From: Rhodamnia argentea
Taxonomy: Eukaryota; Streptophyta; Magnoliopsida; Myrtales; Myrtaceae
Assembly (NCBI RefSeq): GCF_020921035.1
Contig: NC_063151.1
Span: 7,006,001-7,070,000, forward strand
Length of the DNA stretch: 64,000 nt
Direction: 5' to 3'
Shown here: positions 36,415 through 47,950 of the stretch, piece after piece
How positions within the stretch are numbered: the stretch's first letter is position 1
How the letters are laid out: each line of letters begins with the position of its first letter
Notes under the pieces: generated by a model
The model's database searches: none
The model's input: only the letters and a program-made list of their open reading frames with translations
Told to the model about the DNA's origin: nothing
Translations under genes and position numbers: made by a program

Positions 36415-36930
36415 AGATAATTATCGAAAGAGCCATAAATCTACTATACGGATTCTAATTCAATTTTAAACATTTTGACAATTTGTCAATATAATCATTT
36501 TGGCCAATATTGGCCGACAATTGCCGACGTGAACGTCGACCGTCCTACATGGTAAGGTCAAAGCTAACATGAAAAATTTTGTCTCTTTTTTTTAAATATT
36601 TCTAAATTTTTTCTATTTCTTTTATTTTCCTTTCTTTCTTTTTGCTTCTAGCGAGTGTTGCAGCCCTCACTGGACTTTTGGTAGAAAGAATGAAAAAGAA
36701 AGAAAATAAAATATAAAAAATTTAGAATAAATTTACCAATTTTTCTAAAAACATTGCATATATTAATCACATGAGTGCCGACCACGCCACATGAGACGTC
36801 TGATGCTTACGTCAATGATTTTCAGCTAGCCTTGACAAATCGTCAAAAGATTTAAGACTCAATTAACGAAATTAAAAAATTTAGGACTGAATTAGCATCC
36901 ATACGATATTTTGAACTTTGAACAAATCTT
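36415..36930. mobile_element. Mutator-like MITE, family copy B
   Basis: The segment starts GATAATTATCGAAAGAGCC. It contains the family's TTGGCCAATATTGGCCGACAATTGCCGACG core and a GCGAGTGTTGCAGCCCTCACTGG block comparable to those in copies A and C. Ends are approximate and it is non-coding. Confidence 0.45.
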
Positions 36931-37871
36931 TACTAAGTAAGCTTTCTAAAATACTTTGCACACTCTTTTAACAAAATAATGCCTATGGGACGGGAGTTTT
37001 GTACCTTTTCTGAGTTTCCTTAAAAGCACATGCGAGAGGGATCACAGCGTCATCCACACGTTGATGCTAAGCGAATCCCAACAAATTACAACTTTTTTCA
37101 TCTCCAAATGACCGAGATTAGTTAATCAAAACTGGTAATGCACTTACATTAGCCGGCAAGAAGTCCTAGAGAAATGTTATTAAATTAGTCCGATCTTATT
37201 ACAATCAATCAACGCACCTTTCGCCTGCTTCCATTTGTCGCACCCGGCATGAAAATCTCTCGTGCATGCAGAAATCGAAATGCGATTTCTCAGGAGTCAG
37301 AACTGTCATGTCAACTGTGTATATTCTATCGCAGATGCATCAAGTGCTAATTGTGTAGTCAACCATTTATTTTATGGCTATTTCTGTAAGCGGACGGCTA
37401 GTTAGATACTTCTCAATAAAAGCCACGCAGGATGCTAATCTAGGAGCTTTAAAAGGACCGAGAAAACTGCATATTTGACGTTTTGCAGTCGCTTTTTCGT
37501 CGTTTTTCGCACCCGGAGAAACTCTTCATGTCTATGTCGAAACTCGGGAATTAGTGAAATCGACAATTTGAATGGTACTGCTACTTGCAAGCGGGTCGAG
37601 TTGATTCGAGTAGAGATAGCAACGAGAAGTAAGAAGAATCGTTTAGGTTGGAGTTACAAACGTCGCATGAAGTAATGACCTAAATGGAAGTTTTTTAAAC
37701 TAAATCAGGCCTAAGGAGTCTTGAACATTAGACTCCATAAAGAATAATGGCCATAAAAATGCATGATTAAAAAAAAATAATGAAGGAGGCCGGCAGCTTA
37801 TCTCATTCGCCACCAAAGTCAGACCTCCGCTGAACCAATCATCTTCTTGGTTAACATGTGCAAATCCGTGT
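36931..37871. other. Intergenic, promoter side of the CEP-like gene
   Basis: No gene is supported here. The last part leads into a clear TATA box at 37872. A frame at 37475-37675 has no recognisable homology. Confidence 0.4.
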
Positions 37872-37880
37872 TATAAATAG
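37872..37880 (+). promoter_or_regulatory. TATA box of the CEP-like peptide gene
   Basis: TATAAATAG is a canonical plant TATA box, 132 bases before the ATG at 38004. It implies a 5' UTR of about 100 bases starting near 37905. Confidence 0.7.
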
Positions 37881-38003
37881 CTTAGTGCCTCCTCATATCC
37901 ACCATAAGAACTCACCCGATGCCAATCTTGTCCTAAACACGAGCATAAGTCCTAAAACTTTTGCCTTTTTTTCCCCTCTAATTAGAGATAGTAATTCCCG
38001 AAC

Positions 38004-38261
38004 ATGGCTCGGCCCGGAGATCTCTTGCGTACCGTCATTGTTCTGATCATCATAATCTGCCAACCGCCGTCGTCAGAAGCCCGGAAGTTGGCGCTGATAG
38101 AGGAGAGACTGCTTCTGAGTGCTGCATCCAGCGGCATACAATCACCTCCTAATGAAGGGCAGTTGACAGCTATTGACAAGGAAAAACTCTCCGTTCTTCA
38201 TGTTGGCAACGAAGGCAGGCTGCTGCAGCAGTCAGTCCCAAGTCCGGGAGTCGGTCATTGA
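38004..38261 (+). CDS. CEP14-like C-terminally encoded signalling-peptide precursor
   Basis: A single-exon 85-residue precursor. Residues 1-26 form a signal peptide (basic MARPGDLLR, hydrophobic TVIVLIIIIC, then a small-residue cleavage region SSEA). A variable acidic/basic middle follows, and the last residues, LLQQSVPSPGVGH, form the conserved peptide ending immediately before the stop. The SPGVGH end is the hallmark of CEP peptides, and the VPSPGVGH variant matches my recollection of the Arabidopsis CEP14 subgroup. CEPs are secreted, proline-hydroxylated and sensed by CEPR-type LRR receptor kinases in nitrogen and root signalling, immunity and senescence. The neighbour is a DUF641 gene, the same pairing I recall for At1g29290/At1g29300. 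The start is supported by the TATA box and signal peptide. Confidence 0.85.
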   Translation: MARPGDLLRTVIVLIIIICQPPSSEARKLALIEERLLLSAASSGIQSPPNEGQLTAIDKEKLSVLHVGNEGRLLQQSVPSPGVGH

Positions 38262-39347
38262 TCCGAAGAAAACCCGTCTTCAATCTACTTCGTGAGCTTG
38301 ATTTTGGAAAGATAACAGACAAATTAGCTTCCTTTTTTCTTGGTCTTTGCCTGGACGTGGGGTCATTTACTACTTATTACAAATTCCAGGGTATGCAACT
38401 AGAGACAATCTATATATATAGGTTAGATTTCATTTCTGATAAGCAGCGTACCGTAGAAGATTTTGTATACTTTTGGCTGGTCAAAATGATAAATGAAAGG
38501 CGAAAGCCGGCGAAGGTATAACAGTAAGAGAGTCTATGAAGCGAGCTTCGTAAGTACAAATTTCTGAGGCAACATTGCCCATTTCCAACATATTCTCTGT
38601 CGATAAATGATGGACCAAGTTTGAGACGAAACAAATGGTTCAGGATGTTCTTTATGTACCAGAAGCATCGCATATGACCACTAAGTGCACTAAGCCAAAG
38701 GATTATTCAAGACCAAGAATACAGGCGCCGTCTCGGGCTAGGCTTGGCAGACCATTGAGTCTAAAAAGATACCACGATGAAACCTGCTTATCCCCATTAA
38801 CAGGTATATTAACAAGTAGTGGGCAGTGTTCTGCCGCCATAGATAGTAGATACCTGTTGGATTAAGCAGGTCGTGGGCAGTCTTCGAAACCTTTCAGAGA
38901 GAATAGGGAGCTCGGTTTAAAAGACGGAAAGCATGCGAAGTGAAGCTACAAAATGACAGGCGCATAAGTTCCAACTAGAATGCACTTCATCCAAATATAC
39001 ATCATACAAGGCAGTGAAGATCAATGACAGCTGAAGGACTCCTAAACATTGCAAGACCTCGGGAATGTCTTTAAACAGACCGTCAATGAATTCACTGTGG
39101 GTTTCCAACACAACAAATTTTCGCATTTTCATTCTTCAGAAATACTTGATTACAGGTACAACTATATCTAAAGGAAAATGAAAATCCAACAAAGAAAAGT
39201 GTAGCCATGTTGAAATCCCCACAGCACATTTAGCAATCCAGCATGCCGTTGTCCTCTTCTTCCTGGAGTCCGCCTAAGCAGATCAAGACAGTGGCTTCCA
39301 CACCAATATAAAAATCGAATCCTAAAGCATAATGGCATATCCACAGC
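38262..39347. other. Intergenic between CEP-like and DUF641 genes
   Basis: No gene is seen. It should contain both 3' UTRs, since the genes converge. Short frames here have no recognisable features. Confidence 0.45.
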
Positions 39348-40733
39348 TCATACTGGTTTGGAAGCCATTAGATACACCTGACAATGTAAAACTGTTCCGG
39401 CAATTCTGAACCCAGGAAAAACAGTAAATGCCACCTGTTGGTCATATTCTTCCAGCCTATTGTCCGCAGCTAGCAACTCCTCCTTGGCCACAGTTTCCAT
39501 AAATACTTCACTAAACCTACACCCTCTGCTCACTTGAAAAATGGAGGCAGGATGATCAAGCGCGAATCCCAAGCAATGCAGGAGCCAGATCCGCTTTGCC
39601 ATTTCCAAGAAAATAGCAAAGAATGTGGTTTCTGGAAATTCCCCGGCATTGAGCTGACTTCTGAGGCTTAAGTTGCCGCAGAAAGCCAGTTCCATTCGAG
39701 GGTGAATGAGCTGCATATACTTCACCCGACAAAACTTGGCAAATGCTGATTCAGCATTCTCATGAAGGGAATCCCTTGGCTCGCTAGAGATGAGCTCCAT
39801 GAATCTGTCGAAAAATAGCTGCTGCTGCCTTCTCCTTTCCTGTGGTAAGGACTCTTTTGGCAGGGAAAAGTCTGGGTATTGGAACCCATCAAACATTTCC
39901 CGACAAACATAGGATTCAAATGCAAAACATTTGTGGTCTTCTTTCTGATAAATCACCCCGGGTTCCACTGCAATAGCTGCCGCATCGATATCCCAGCAAG
40001 CAGATTTCATCTCGTCAACCATTGATCTAACAAAGCTCCGCACGGACTCAGTAGTGTACTTAAGAAATGCATCAAAATGGATATGGTTCAACCTTGATAA
40101 GTGTATATTCTTGAGAAAAGAGAATGGCCAGTTTGGCTCCGTGCTCTTGTTGAGTAACCTGTTCTGCCAGCTTGATTCCTCCAACTTCTCCTGGAGAAAT
40201 GCGATCTCAGATTCCTTGAGCTTAATCTGACGTTCCAGCTTCTTCACCATAATTTCGTATGTTTTTACCATACTCTTCTGCTCTTTGATTTCAGCCAACA
40301 AAGAAATCTCGAGCGAAAGGTCGAGCTGCTCATTCACATAGGATTGCTTCAAGTCAGCCAAATTGTTCAATTCAGATACAATGATCTGGTCAGCCACTTC
40401 AATCCCATCGCTATCACAGGGACGCTGAGAAAACTGCAAGTGGGCATATGCCGCTTTTAACGATGAAATACTGGCAAATAATTCAGCAAGAAGCACCTCC
40501 AAGGCATCCCATTGCTGAGAATCCTTTTCTTTAATATCGAACTGAGGCAGAGTATCCCAATTTTGGTCTTCCTCTTGCAAACCATTTGTTACTTTATCTG
40601 GAGGCTTGATTTTCTGAACAAAATTATCAACTGGGGCAACCCCAGTAGTGGCTCGAAGGTGGAGAAACTTGGCGAAAGCTTGTGCAAACTTACTCTTTGA
40701 TGGAGTAACTGCAGACTGTTGAGCGGAATCCAT
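39348..40733 (-). CDS. DUF641 protein, GIL1/UNE1-like
   Basis: A single coding exon encodes 461 residues starting MDSAQQSAVTPSKSKFAQAF. Features in order are a KFAQAFAKFLHLR N-terminal motif, the DUF641 start at about 90-130 (WDALEVLLAELFASISSLKAAYAHLQ), a long coiled coil at about 150-215 (ISLLAEIKEQKSMVKTYEIM and KKLERQIKLKESEIAFLQEK), and a conserved C-terminal half with AAAIAVEPGVIYQKEDHKCF, SYVCREMF and the end AFTVFPGFRIAGTVLHCQVYL. Family members act in gravitropism in light (GIL1) or interact with receptor kinases (IRKI), and UNE1 is named for an embryo-sac phenotype. The biochemistry is unknown. The ATG follows directly on a CAG acceptor, so a longer frame upstream is read as 5' UTR intron. 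Confidence 0.9.
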   Translation of the reverse strand: MDSAQQSAVTPSKSKFAQAFAKFLHLRATTGVAPVDNFVQKIKPPDKVTNGLQEEDQNWDTLPQFDIKEKDSQQWDALEVLLAELFASISSLKAAYAHLQFSQRPCDSDGIEVADQIIVSELNNLADLKQSYVNEQLDLSLEISLLAEIKEQKSMVKTYEIMVKKLERQIKLKESEIAFLQEKLEESSWQNRLLNKSTEPNWPFSFLKNIHLSRLNHIHFDAFLKYTTESVRSFVRSMVDEMKSACWDIDAAAIAVEPGVIYQKEDHKCFAFESYVCREMFDGFQYPDFSLPKESLPQERRRQQQLFFDRFMELISSEPRDSLHENAESAFAKFCRVKYMQLIHPRMELAFCGNLSLRSQLNAGEFPETTFFAIFLEMAKRIWLLHCLGFALDHPASIFQVSRGCRFSEVFMETVAKEELLAADNRLEEYDQQVAFTVFPGFRIAGTVLHCQVYLMASKPV

Positions 40734-41800
40734 CTGTGGCGAGAGGTAACGGAGAAACATTATCACAATTACAATTAACAAGTCATTCAACGGAAGCTTG
40801 AGGTTGTCACAGAACAAGGGTACGCTATAATGGGTCACTAGGAGCTATAATGAGCATGATGAAGAAAGCAGAAAGTGACATGCTTTAATGCTCAGAAACG
40901 GGCCACAAATTGAGGATGTAATTTCCTCAAGATTGTCCTTCGCGCTTTATAAGATTCTGCTTTGCTTTCTTTCGAAAAGGGTTAAAAAGTACACTCCAAA
41001 GCAAAGCAGGTAAGTTATGACAATAGATGAACAGAGAATAACGAGGAGGAAAAGTTGGAGCCTTGGATGAGGAGAGTGATTCAAGAAAGATGCCCAAAAC
41101 CTGCAATCCTCTAGACTGTTAAAAAAAAAAATTCATGTCCATGAAGAACTCAGAGAACTCATGGAATTACTTCACCTACCATTCTCACTCTTCGGTCACG
41201 TTGTAACCACTCTTGAATCTACAACGTTAAGAATCTATCCAGCCACCAACTTAACTAAGAAATAAATACATGAAAACGAATTTGCTCATGAACAGACTGT
41301 CGATAACAGCAGAAGATGAGATGCCATTTCCTACAAGGCTACAACATACCTTTCAAATGGCCTCTGGTGACATATGTAGCAAGCACAAGTGCAAGGTGAC
41401 AAGTTACAAAAAGCATGAACCGAATACAACTTAAGATCATCAGAAATCGAGTATGACCATGTTACTTCCATCTCAGAGGTGAAAAGGAGGCAGCTTGGCC
41501 CACGACTAACAGTACATAAAAGTTGTAGATGCTGACTGACATTGTCTAAACGAAGACCAACACTAAACTCGGAATTCGCAAGAAAGACAGAAACTTTCAT
41601 ACCTCTAGCGTCACCCCAAGAAAACAAGTGCGAAAGAGAGTGGGCGTTTATCTACTTCTTCTCTGCTCACTCCCTACGTTCACAACCTCGAGAAAAGGAG
41701 AAGCATCGTATCATCACCGGCTCCCTGCCTCAGCGAAAGAAAGGGCCGAAGCCACCCAAATGTCTCTATAGCAACGCTCCCGGGAGCAAGCAGAGCAAGC
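40734..41800 (-). promoter_or_regulatory. 5' UTR intron and leader of the DUF641 gene
   Basis: On the minus strand, CTCGCCACAG abuts the ATG. A donor GAG|GTATGA lies at 41603/41602, giving a likely 5' UTR intron of about 870 bases and a first non-coding exon from about 41800 down to 41603. This is splice-site inference only. Confidence 0.5.
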
Positions 41801-42649
41801 AGTGAGCAATGTCTGAAAACGACAGGTGAAGTTGGGGAGCACTCAAAAGATTTGAGCTTTGCGTGTACGCTGCTTGTCTTCAGCTACGGCAGGCAGAAGA
41901 CTTTAGCGCGTAGCGCAGAAGAGGAACTGCCCGGAAACGCAGGTACTCGCTGGGCTTTGGCCATTTATTCTGCAAACTGCAAAGAGTGTAAAAAAATGGA
42001 GAGACAAGAGAGAGAGAGAGAGCGACAGTTCGAAGCTCGAGGACAGAGGAAGAGATTTATGGGAAGGAGAAAGGACAAGAAATGAAACCGCTCCATTCGA
42101 GAGATAACCGAGTGGGGCTGTCTGTCTGAGAAATCAAATTGAAAAAGCAAACGACAAAATACGAAAAACGTCATGATACCCACGTCGAAAATTAGTGAAT
42201 GAAGCAGTGTACTGGTGACCTATCTACCTGTCAACAAATTTGAACCCGCAAAAATTACCCTTTTTTGGCTTCTTTTTATCTATAAATTTTCAGAAACGTT
42301 CTCCTCCTCTTTGGAACAAAAATATCCATTTGCAATCGCAAGACACTTTTTTATCATTGTCAACACGACAATTGAATCCGCAATACTCCTTATGTGCATG
42401 GCATCCGTCTTCTTATTCCATTCCATATCGAATATATTCAGATGTGTTTGGTATGGGCAAAAGCAAAAAATGAATGAATGAAATAATGACATATCGAAAC
42501 TTCTTTTGAGATATAATATTTTTTTAAATCGAATGAAGAAGAAAAAGTTCTCTTGTGACACAATTATGCTAAGAAAAGTGGAGGCAAGAAAGCATACCAA
42601 CAATATGCAAAAGGGACTTCAATTCCTTCGACTAGAGTCCACTTTTTCG
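41801..42649. other. Promoter-side intergenic of the DUF641 gene
   Basis: No gene is seen. A GA-rich microsatellite lies at about 41999-42023. AT content rises toward the Mutator-like element that follows. Confidence 0.4.
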
Positions 42650-43245
42650 GAAAGATCACAAAAAATTCTTATACTTATTCCAATTCAGTTCTACATGTTT
42701 CAATTATGTCAATTGAGCCATAAGAAATTTGTCACGTTTTGTCAATTAAGTTTATCTGATCAATTTTTAACCGAAAACACCGATGCGGCAGTTTAGTTAA
42801 CAATAATCGTCATATATAGCATATCGATATCGACGTTGATAATTTTTTTTTTACAAAAAAAAAATTATGAGTTTTTTCTTTTTTCTTTTTTCCTTCTATC
42901 TCTCTCTCTTTTTTGGTGATTACAAGAGAGGGCTAGGCAAGGGTCGCCCTAGCCCTACAATCGAGGCTGAGGATCGCCCTTGCAAGCACTCGATAAAGAA
43001 AAGAAAAAATAAAGATAAATGAAAAATAAAAATTGATAAAATATAATTTAAAAATGTTTATGTCAACGATGATCGTGTCACGTAGGACAATCGACAACCA
43101 CATCAACAATTTCCTTCCAAAATTTGAAAATAAATTCAATTGATAAAATGTGAAAATATTTAGAATTTAATTTGTACAATTATGATGTTTAAAACTGAAT
43201 TGACATAAATACAATAAATTTAAGATTTTTTTGATAATTTTCTCT
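42650..43245. mobile_element. Mutator-like MITE with 9-bp target duplication (copy C)
   Basis: The left end GAAAGATCACAAAAAATTCTT pairs with the reverse-complemented right end AGAGAAAATTATCAAAAAAA. It is flanked by ACTTTTTCG (42641-42649) and ACTTTTTAG (43246-43254), 8 of 9 identical, fitting a Mutator-like element. The interior has a CAAGGGTCGCCCTAGCCC / GAGGATCGCCCTTGC core. It is non-coding, and relatives lie at 35.1 and 36.4 kb. Confidence 0.65.
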
Positions 43246-43254
43246 ACTTTTTAG

Positions 43255-44184
43255 CTGCGTAGGTCAAAAAATTCGGAAGAAAGTAAGAACCCCTTCAACT
43301 AGAAAACACGCCCGCAGAGAATGAAAGCCAAAAAGAGATTTCATCTCCAAACACGAGCATCGCGAATTGGAATACAAAGAAGGCATGCGGCAATCAGCAA
43401 ACATGCAGTCACTATACTTCATTTTCCCTTTATCGAAATGCGTTGATTCTGAAGGCGAACATTAGCGCGCGCACACACACCCCAAGAGTTCATCGACACA
43501 TCTGGCGCTTGTAAAACCACTGTCCATTTTCTTTATCAACCAAATCTCTACCTCGATAGAGAAAAATAAATAGTTTTCTAACCAGTGCTTGCATTGCCAA
43601 CATTAGGGCAGCAACCATTGCTCGATTCAATTAACTTTGTCAAATTCGAAATTCAATGCATCCAGACAAGGTGGGAAGACAAAGCCACCCAATGACTGTC
43701 CAATCAGCAAGTGTGGAAACAAAGCCGCATCTCCGACGAATTGCACACAAGAAAACAATGCACTTTTCCTTTTGGCACCAGGAAAATAATGAAGCTCCCC
43801 ATAGGCCTGCGGAGCAGAACTGGAAAGAACTCGCTTAACTATAGATATTCATATTAGGACTGAAGGCCCCATTACTCGTTATTAATTTGCTAGTTTCACT
43901 TGATTCTACAAGCCATCGAATTCCAAATTGGAAAAACTATAGGTCGGGCTGTGGCAATGGTACAGATCCAGTCATGCTGCAAAAAAAAAAACAAAAAAAA
44001 TGGTTGCAGAAAGAAGGGGATAATTAAGAAGCAAAACGATCTTAAGATGTTGTCCGTCTGCATTTCCTAGAAGCATCGTGATCATTTCCAATTTCTCAAA
44101 TCTAGCATGTCTGTCCTACTCGCATCTGTCAGATTCACCAAGACTGGAGGGCGAACGAGCTTTGGCTAGAGAAGAGCCTCAATC
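43255..44184. other. Intergenic, 3' side of Sec61 alpha
   Basis: About 900 bases with no supported gene. A short CA/GC-alternating run lies near 43465-43482. The last 150 or so bases should be the Sec61 alpha 3' UTR. Confidence 0.4.
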
Positions 44185-46898
44185 TCAGAAACCAAAGAAC
44201 CCAAGTTCACTAGCTTTTTCCTTCTCAAAGGTCTCAAAGTACTGATAAATGATGGTGACGGCGAGAAGAATCCCTGTCCCTGAGCCTATTGCCCCCATAA
44301 AATCTGCCAAAACAGTCAGTGCGCCAATGCAAATGCCCCCAAATGCTGCAGCAGTGGGAATGTAGCGGTTGAGCTCTTTCTGTAAGTTCGATTCACGATG
44401 GCCTGGCATCACCATTTGTTGTTCCTAAGATTGTCAAGGAAAGGGAGATGTTAGGGAAAGGATGGAACTGTGCAAATCTGCATGACAAAAGGTGCAGATC
44501 GGGACTGGCAGGCAATTATGAAAGCAGTTAGAAATTATCAAAAGAAATGACAAAGAACAAGTCATAAGTGGGTTACTCCACCAAAAAATAGAAACTTGTG
44601 GAAGATGCATGTCAGCTTGTCAGAGATTTAAAAGCTCAATAGACGAAGAGGGATAGTAAAAGATGATGGCCAAAAAGGAAAAGTTCCCAATGAACCGGAT
44701 AAATCCAGGGTCACTTGAGCTAAACAGAGATAAAAGCCTAACAATTGCAGCCTCAGAATGAAGGCATGCAACTGCTGATACCCCATTATTCCATAAGGTT
44801 ATCATTCAATTATGAGCAGACTCTGATAAGAGAAATAAAGTTTCACACGCTCCATACCCTGAGCTGTCTGGCAACATCTTTAGCGGAGGATCCAGAAACT
44901 TCAATCCATGTTTTGGAGAACAATGCACAAGCTGACAACATAAACACAAGATAGAAGAGTGCATGGAAGGGATTGGCTGCCATATCAGCCAAGCTGCAGG
45001 AGGATAGAAAAAAATGTCAACCGATGAGTTTTCAAATCAGTAAAGCCAGACTGAACATCAGTTTTGTAAAAGGAACAGATAATCACCTTGACGGAGCTGT
45101 GATATAATAGGCGATACCACCAACAGGGACGGATTGGCCACTTGAGTACTCAGATTCTTTCCATATACCCAAAAGGTTCACAAGGAAATTTCCACTATAC
45201 TTCCTGTAAAGCAACTGATGCCAACCACAAATGCATGAGTTATAAAGCTAAAATTTGAGCACATTGTAATGCACAGAAATGTGACCTCCACTACCTGAGA
45301 AATGAAGTAAATATTGGATACAAGAGCTGACTGCAGAATGATGGGCATGTTAGATGTGTAGAATAATTTGATTGGATAAGAACCCTGCTGTCCTCGAGCA
45401 TTCTTTGACCTCACAGGCAAAACCACACGGAATCCTTGGAAGTATATGACTATTAAGAAAACCAGGATAGTGGCTAGCAGATTTGTGACATTTGGCAGAT
45501 TCTGTCGATAAAAAGCCTCCCGCAGAGCACGAACCTTGTCCGTACGAGTGATGAGGAGATGAAAGAGAGCAATGACTGCACCTTCAAATTCCGCTCCTCG
45601 TCCACTGTTAATAGTAGTCGGGCTAAATGCTTTCCAGATTATAGTTTCACTGAAAAGGAGAAATGAACAAATGAGAAAGCTGCAGACACTTATGTTCTTT
45701 GAAAAATAATACAAGCAAATTAGGAATGAAGCCACCCAGTCAAAATATCTCAAGAGCTTTCTTATACAGCCAACATGTATAATAGAAATGCTCATAAATA
45801 GACCTGCAAAAGTTAGGCAAAAAAGAAGGAAAACTTACCAGATGTTAGTCGCTATGAAAAGAGAGATTCCAGAACCAAGACCGTAACCTTTCTGAAGGAG
45901 TTCATCCAAGCATATAACAATGATGCCAGCAAAGCATAGTTGAATAATTATGAGAATGGCATTTCCAACACCGAGTTGGCCAACACTTCCATACATTCCT
46001 GAAAGAACATACGCAACAGCCTCCCCAATGGCTATCAAAATGCCCAACAACTTCTGAGCTCCATTTCTGCAAGAAAGAAGCTAACAATTCAGCTTGCAAA
46101 AGGAAAAAAAAGAACAAGGAAAAAAAATTGCTGAAGTAAATTAAGGAGGCACACAAAAAGAAAAAAAAACAGAAGCACTATTTTGATCGAGCAGAAAAAA
46201 CTGATGTACTGTGACTAAGGTCAAACACAGAAAAGGACGTCCTCATTTCCAATAAAGACATCCGATAGCTTAAGTTCAAAATATGGGCAATGTAGATAGA
46301 GGTATCTATCAACAACTACTGATGCTTCAAAGATGATAAGAAGTAGGAAACTAATTCAGCAGTAGGACTTCCATGAGCATCAAAATGAGGTGAATATCAA
46401 AAACAGAGCAGCAGCCAAAAGCTGTCTACAGGTACCAAATAATGACCGGGATACTGAAAAACGCAACAAAAGAGGCTTTGGTATTGAAAGAGAATGATCC
46501 GGCATGGGAGATAATAACAGGCTGGAAATATAAATTACTTCAACTGATACTTACAGGAGAGCTCGATCCTCACGAACATTATTGTCCACTTCTATGATTT
46601 TTGACCCAGCCAGGAGCTGCATCACAAGCCCAGATGTCACAATAGGCGTAATACCAAGCTCCATAACGGTTCCACGGTTTGAAGCAAGAATAACACGCAT
46701 CCAGTAGAAAGGATCAGCGCCTGTGGTGGAATGTATGCCATACAGAGGGAGCTGACTGCAAACCAAGAAAATGAAGAGAGAAATGACGGTGTAAATGACT
46801 TTCTCCCTGAATGGGATTTTCCTATCAGCACTTTGAACTTCAGGCAAGAACGAAAGGAACGGTCTGACAAGATGAAGCACTCTGAAACCCCCACCCAT
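44185..46898 (-). CDS. Sec61 alpha, pore subunit of the ER protein translocon
   Basis: Six coding exons, all GT-AG and in phase: 46898-46555, 46066-45839, 45649-45295, 45214-45087, 44993-44858, 44424-44185. They give 476 residues against about 475 in other plants. It begins [20 protein letters not shown]. It contains the plug/pore region after [38 protein letters not shown] and [16 protein letters not shown], the cytosolic loop with [20 protein letters not shown], and ends [11 protein letters not shown]. About ten membrane segments are expected. The protein forms the channel through which ribosome-bound nascent chains enter or insert into the ER membrane. The frame is complete and looks functional. 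A 5' UTR intron lies upstream (donor near 47836, acceptor near 46932). Confidence 0.96.
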
Positions 46899-46931
46899 GG
46901 TATTTCTCTGACACTAATCCCCAAAGACCTG

Positions 46932-47950
46932 CACCAGATATAAATCAGAAACCAGGTTCACAACTACACTATATGAAAAGCTCTAAATGTCTTAAAAATT
47001 CTAACATCAGTTTCTGAAAATCAAGTGCTGCAGAAATAAAAAGCTACTAAAAGAATGGACGTGAGCCATCTAAAAGGGGTTCATCGCTCTAAACTTTTCC
47101 TGACGGCACTCCTAATCTTAATAAGCAGTCTACTGTAAAAAATCATTAGGCTAATTGTATATTTCCTTTCAGGGTACCAGGAGTGCAGATTCCACAACAA
47201 AATCATATAGTTCTTTTGAGTCTTCACATGTTCAATCGATAACAAGAACTCCCTCCAACAACACATGCACAACCTGTTGCAAACACCAAATACAATTGAC
47301 ATCACGAAGGGTTCTGTTCTCCAAATTAACGCCCCACGTGAAGCAGTCAAAGGTATCCACCACTTAGAGGGCACGGAGGCTCCAAGCCGCTCTACACGCG
47401 CAAGCACACAAACGCATGAACGTGCACGCATGAAGAATCCAACCTCAGAACAAAACTACACCAGTCACTTCACCTTGGAGCAATTCAAGACCTAGTAAAC
47501 GCCATGTGCGGGCACGTTCCCCTGGGCAGGAAAATGGAAACTTTCTTTTTCTTCGCATTGACTCAATCCAAGCCTCAACGCGACGCGATTCCAAACACAC
47601 GCGTGAACCCCAAAATCCCGTCGTGCCGAACATCGAAACCGCGCAATTCGCTCAAACATATCAGAAATCAATCAAGCGAGCTCAGAAGGAGAACAAAAAA
47701 CGCATGATTTACATTCTCGAGCAAGGGAATCGACAAGCAGATTCATACTAATCCAACAACGTTAATCGAGGTATCCAGACATACGGTTGCCTCAGCAGAT
47801 GGAATCGTAGAGGAAGAGCGAATCAGAGATCTAACCTTGAAGACGCTCTCGAACTTTTGACAGTGGGAGAGATTTCGAGTTCGACGGAGAGAGAGATCTG
47901 GAAATACTCGCGACGATGGAGATTCGGGCTGCGGGGGTTTGTATAGAGTG
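46932..47950 (-). promoter_or_regulatory. 5' UTR intron and leader of Sec61 alpha
   Basis: On the minus strand, a leader exon ends CTTCAAG|GTTAGA near 47836. The acceptor CTGGTGCAG lies about 30 bases before the ATG, giving an intron of about 0.9 kb. A GAGAGAGATC run sits in the leader. Housekeeping genes often carry such leader introns, but its effect here is not shown. Confidence 0.55.

Noticed and set aside
40734-40838. Extended N-terminus for the DUF641 protein
   Set aside because: A CAG acceptor abuts the MDSAQQ start, so the extra frame is most likely the 5' UTR intron.
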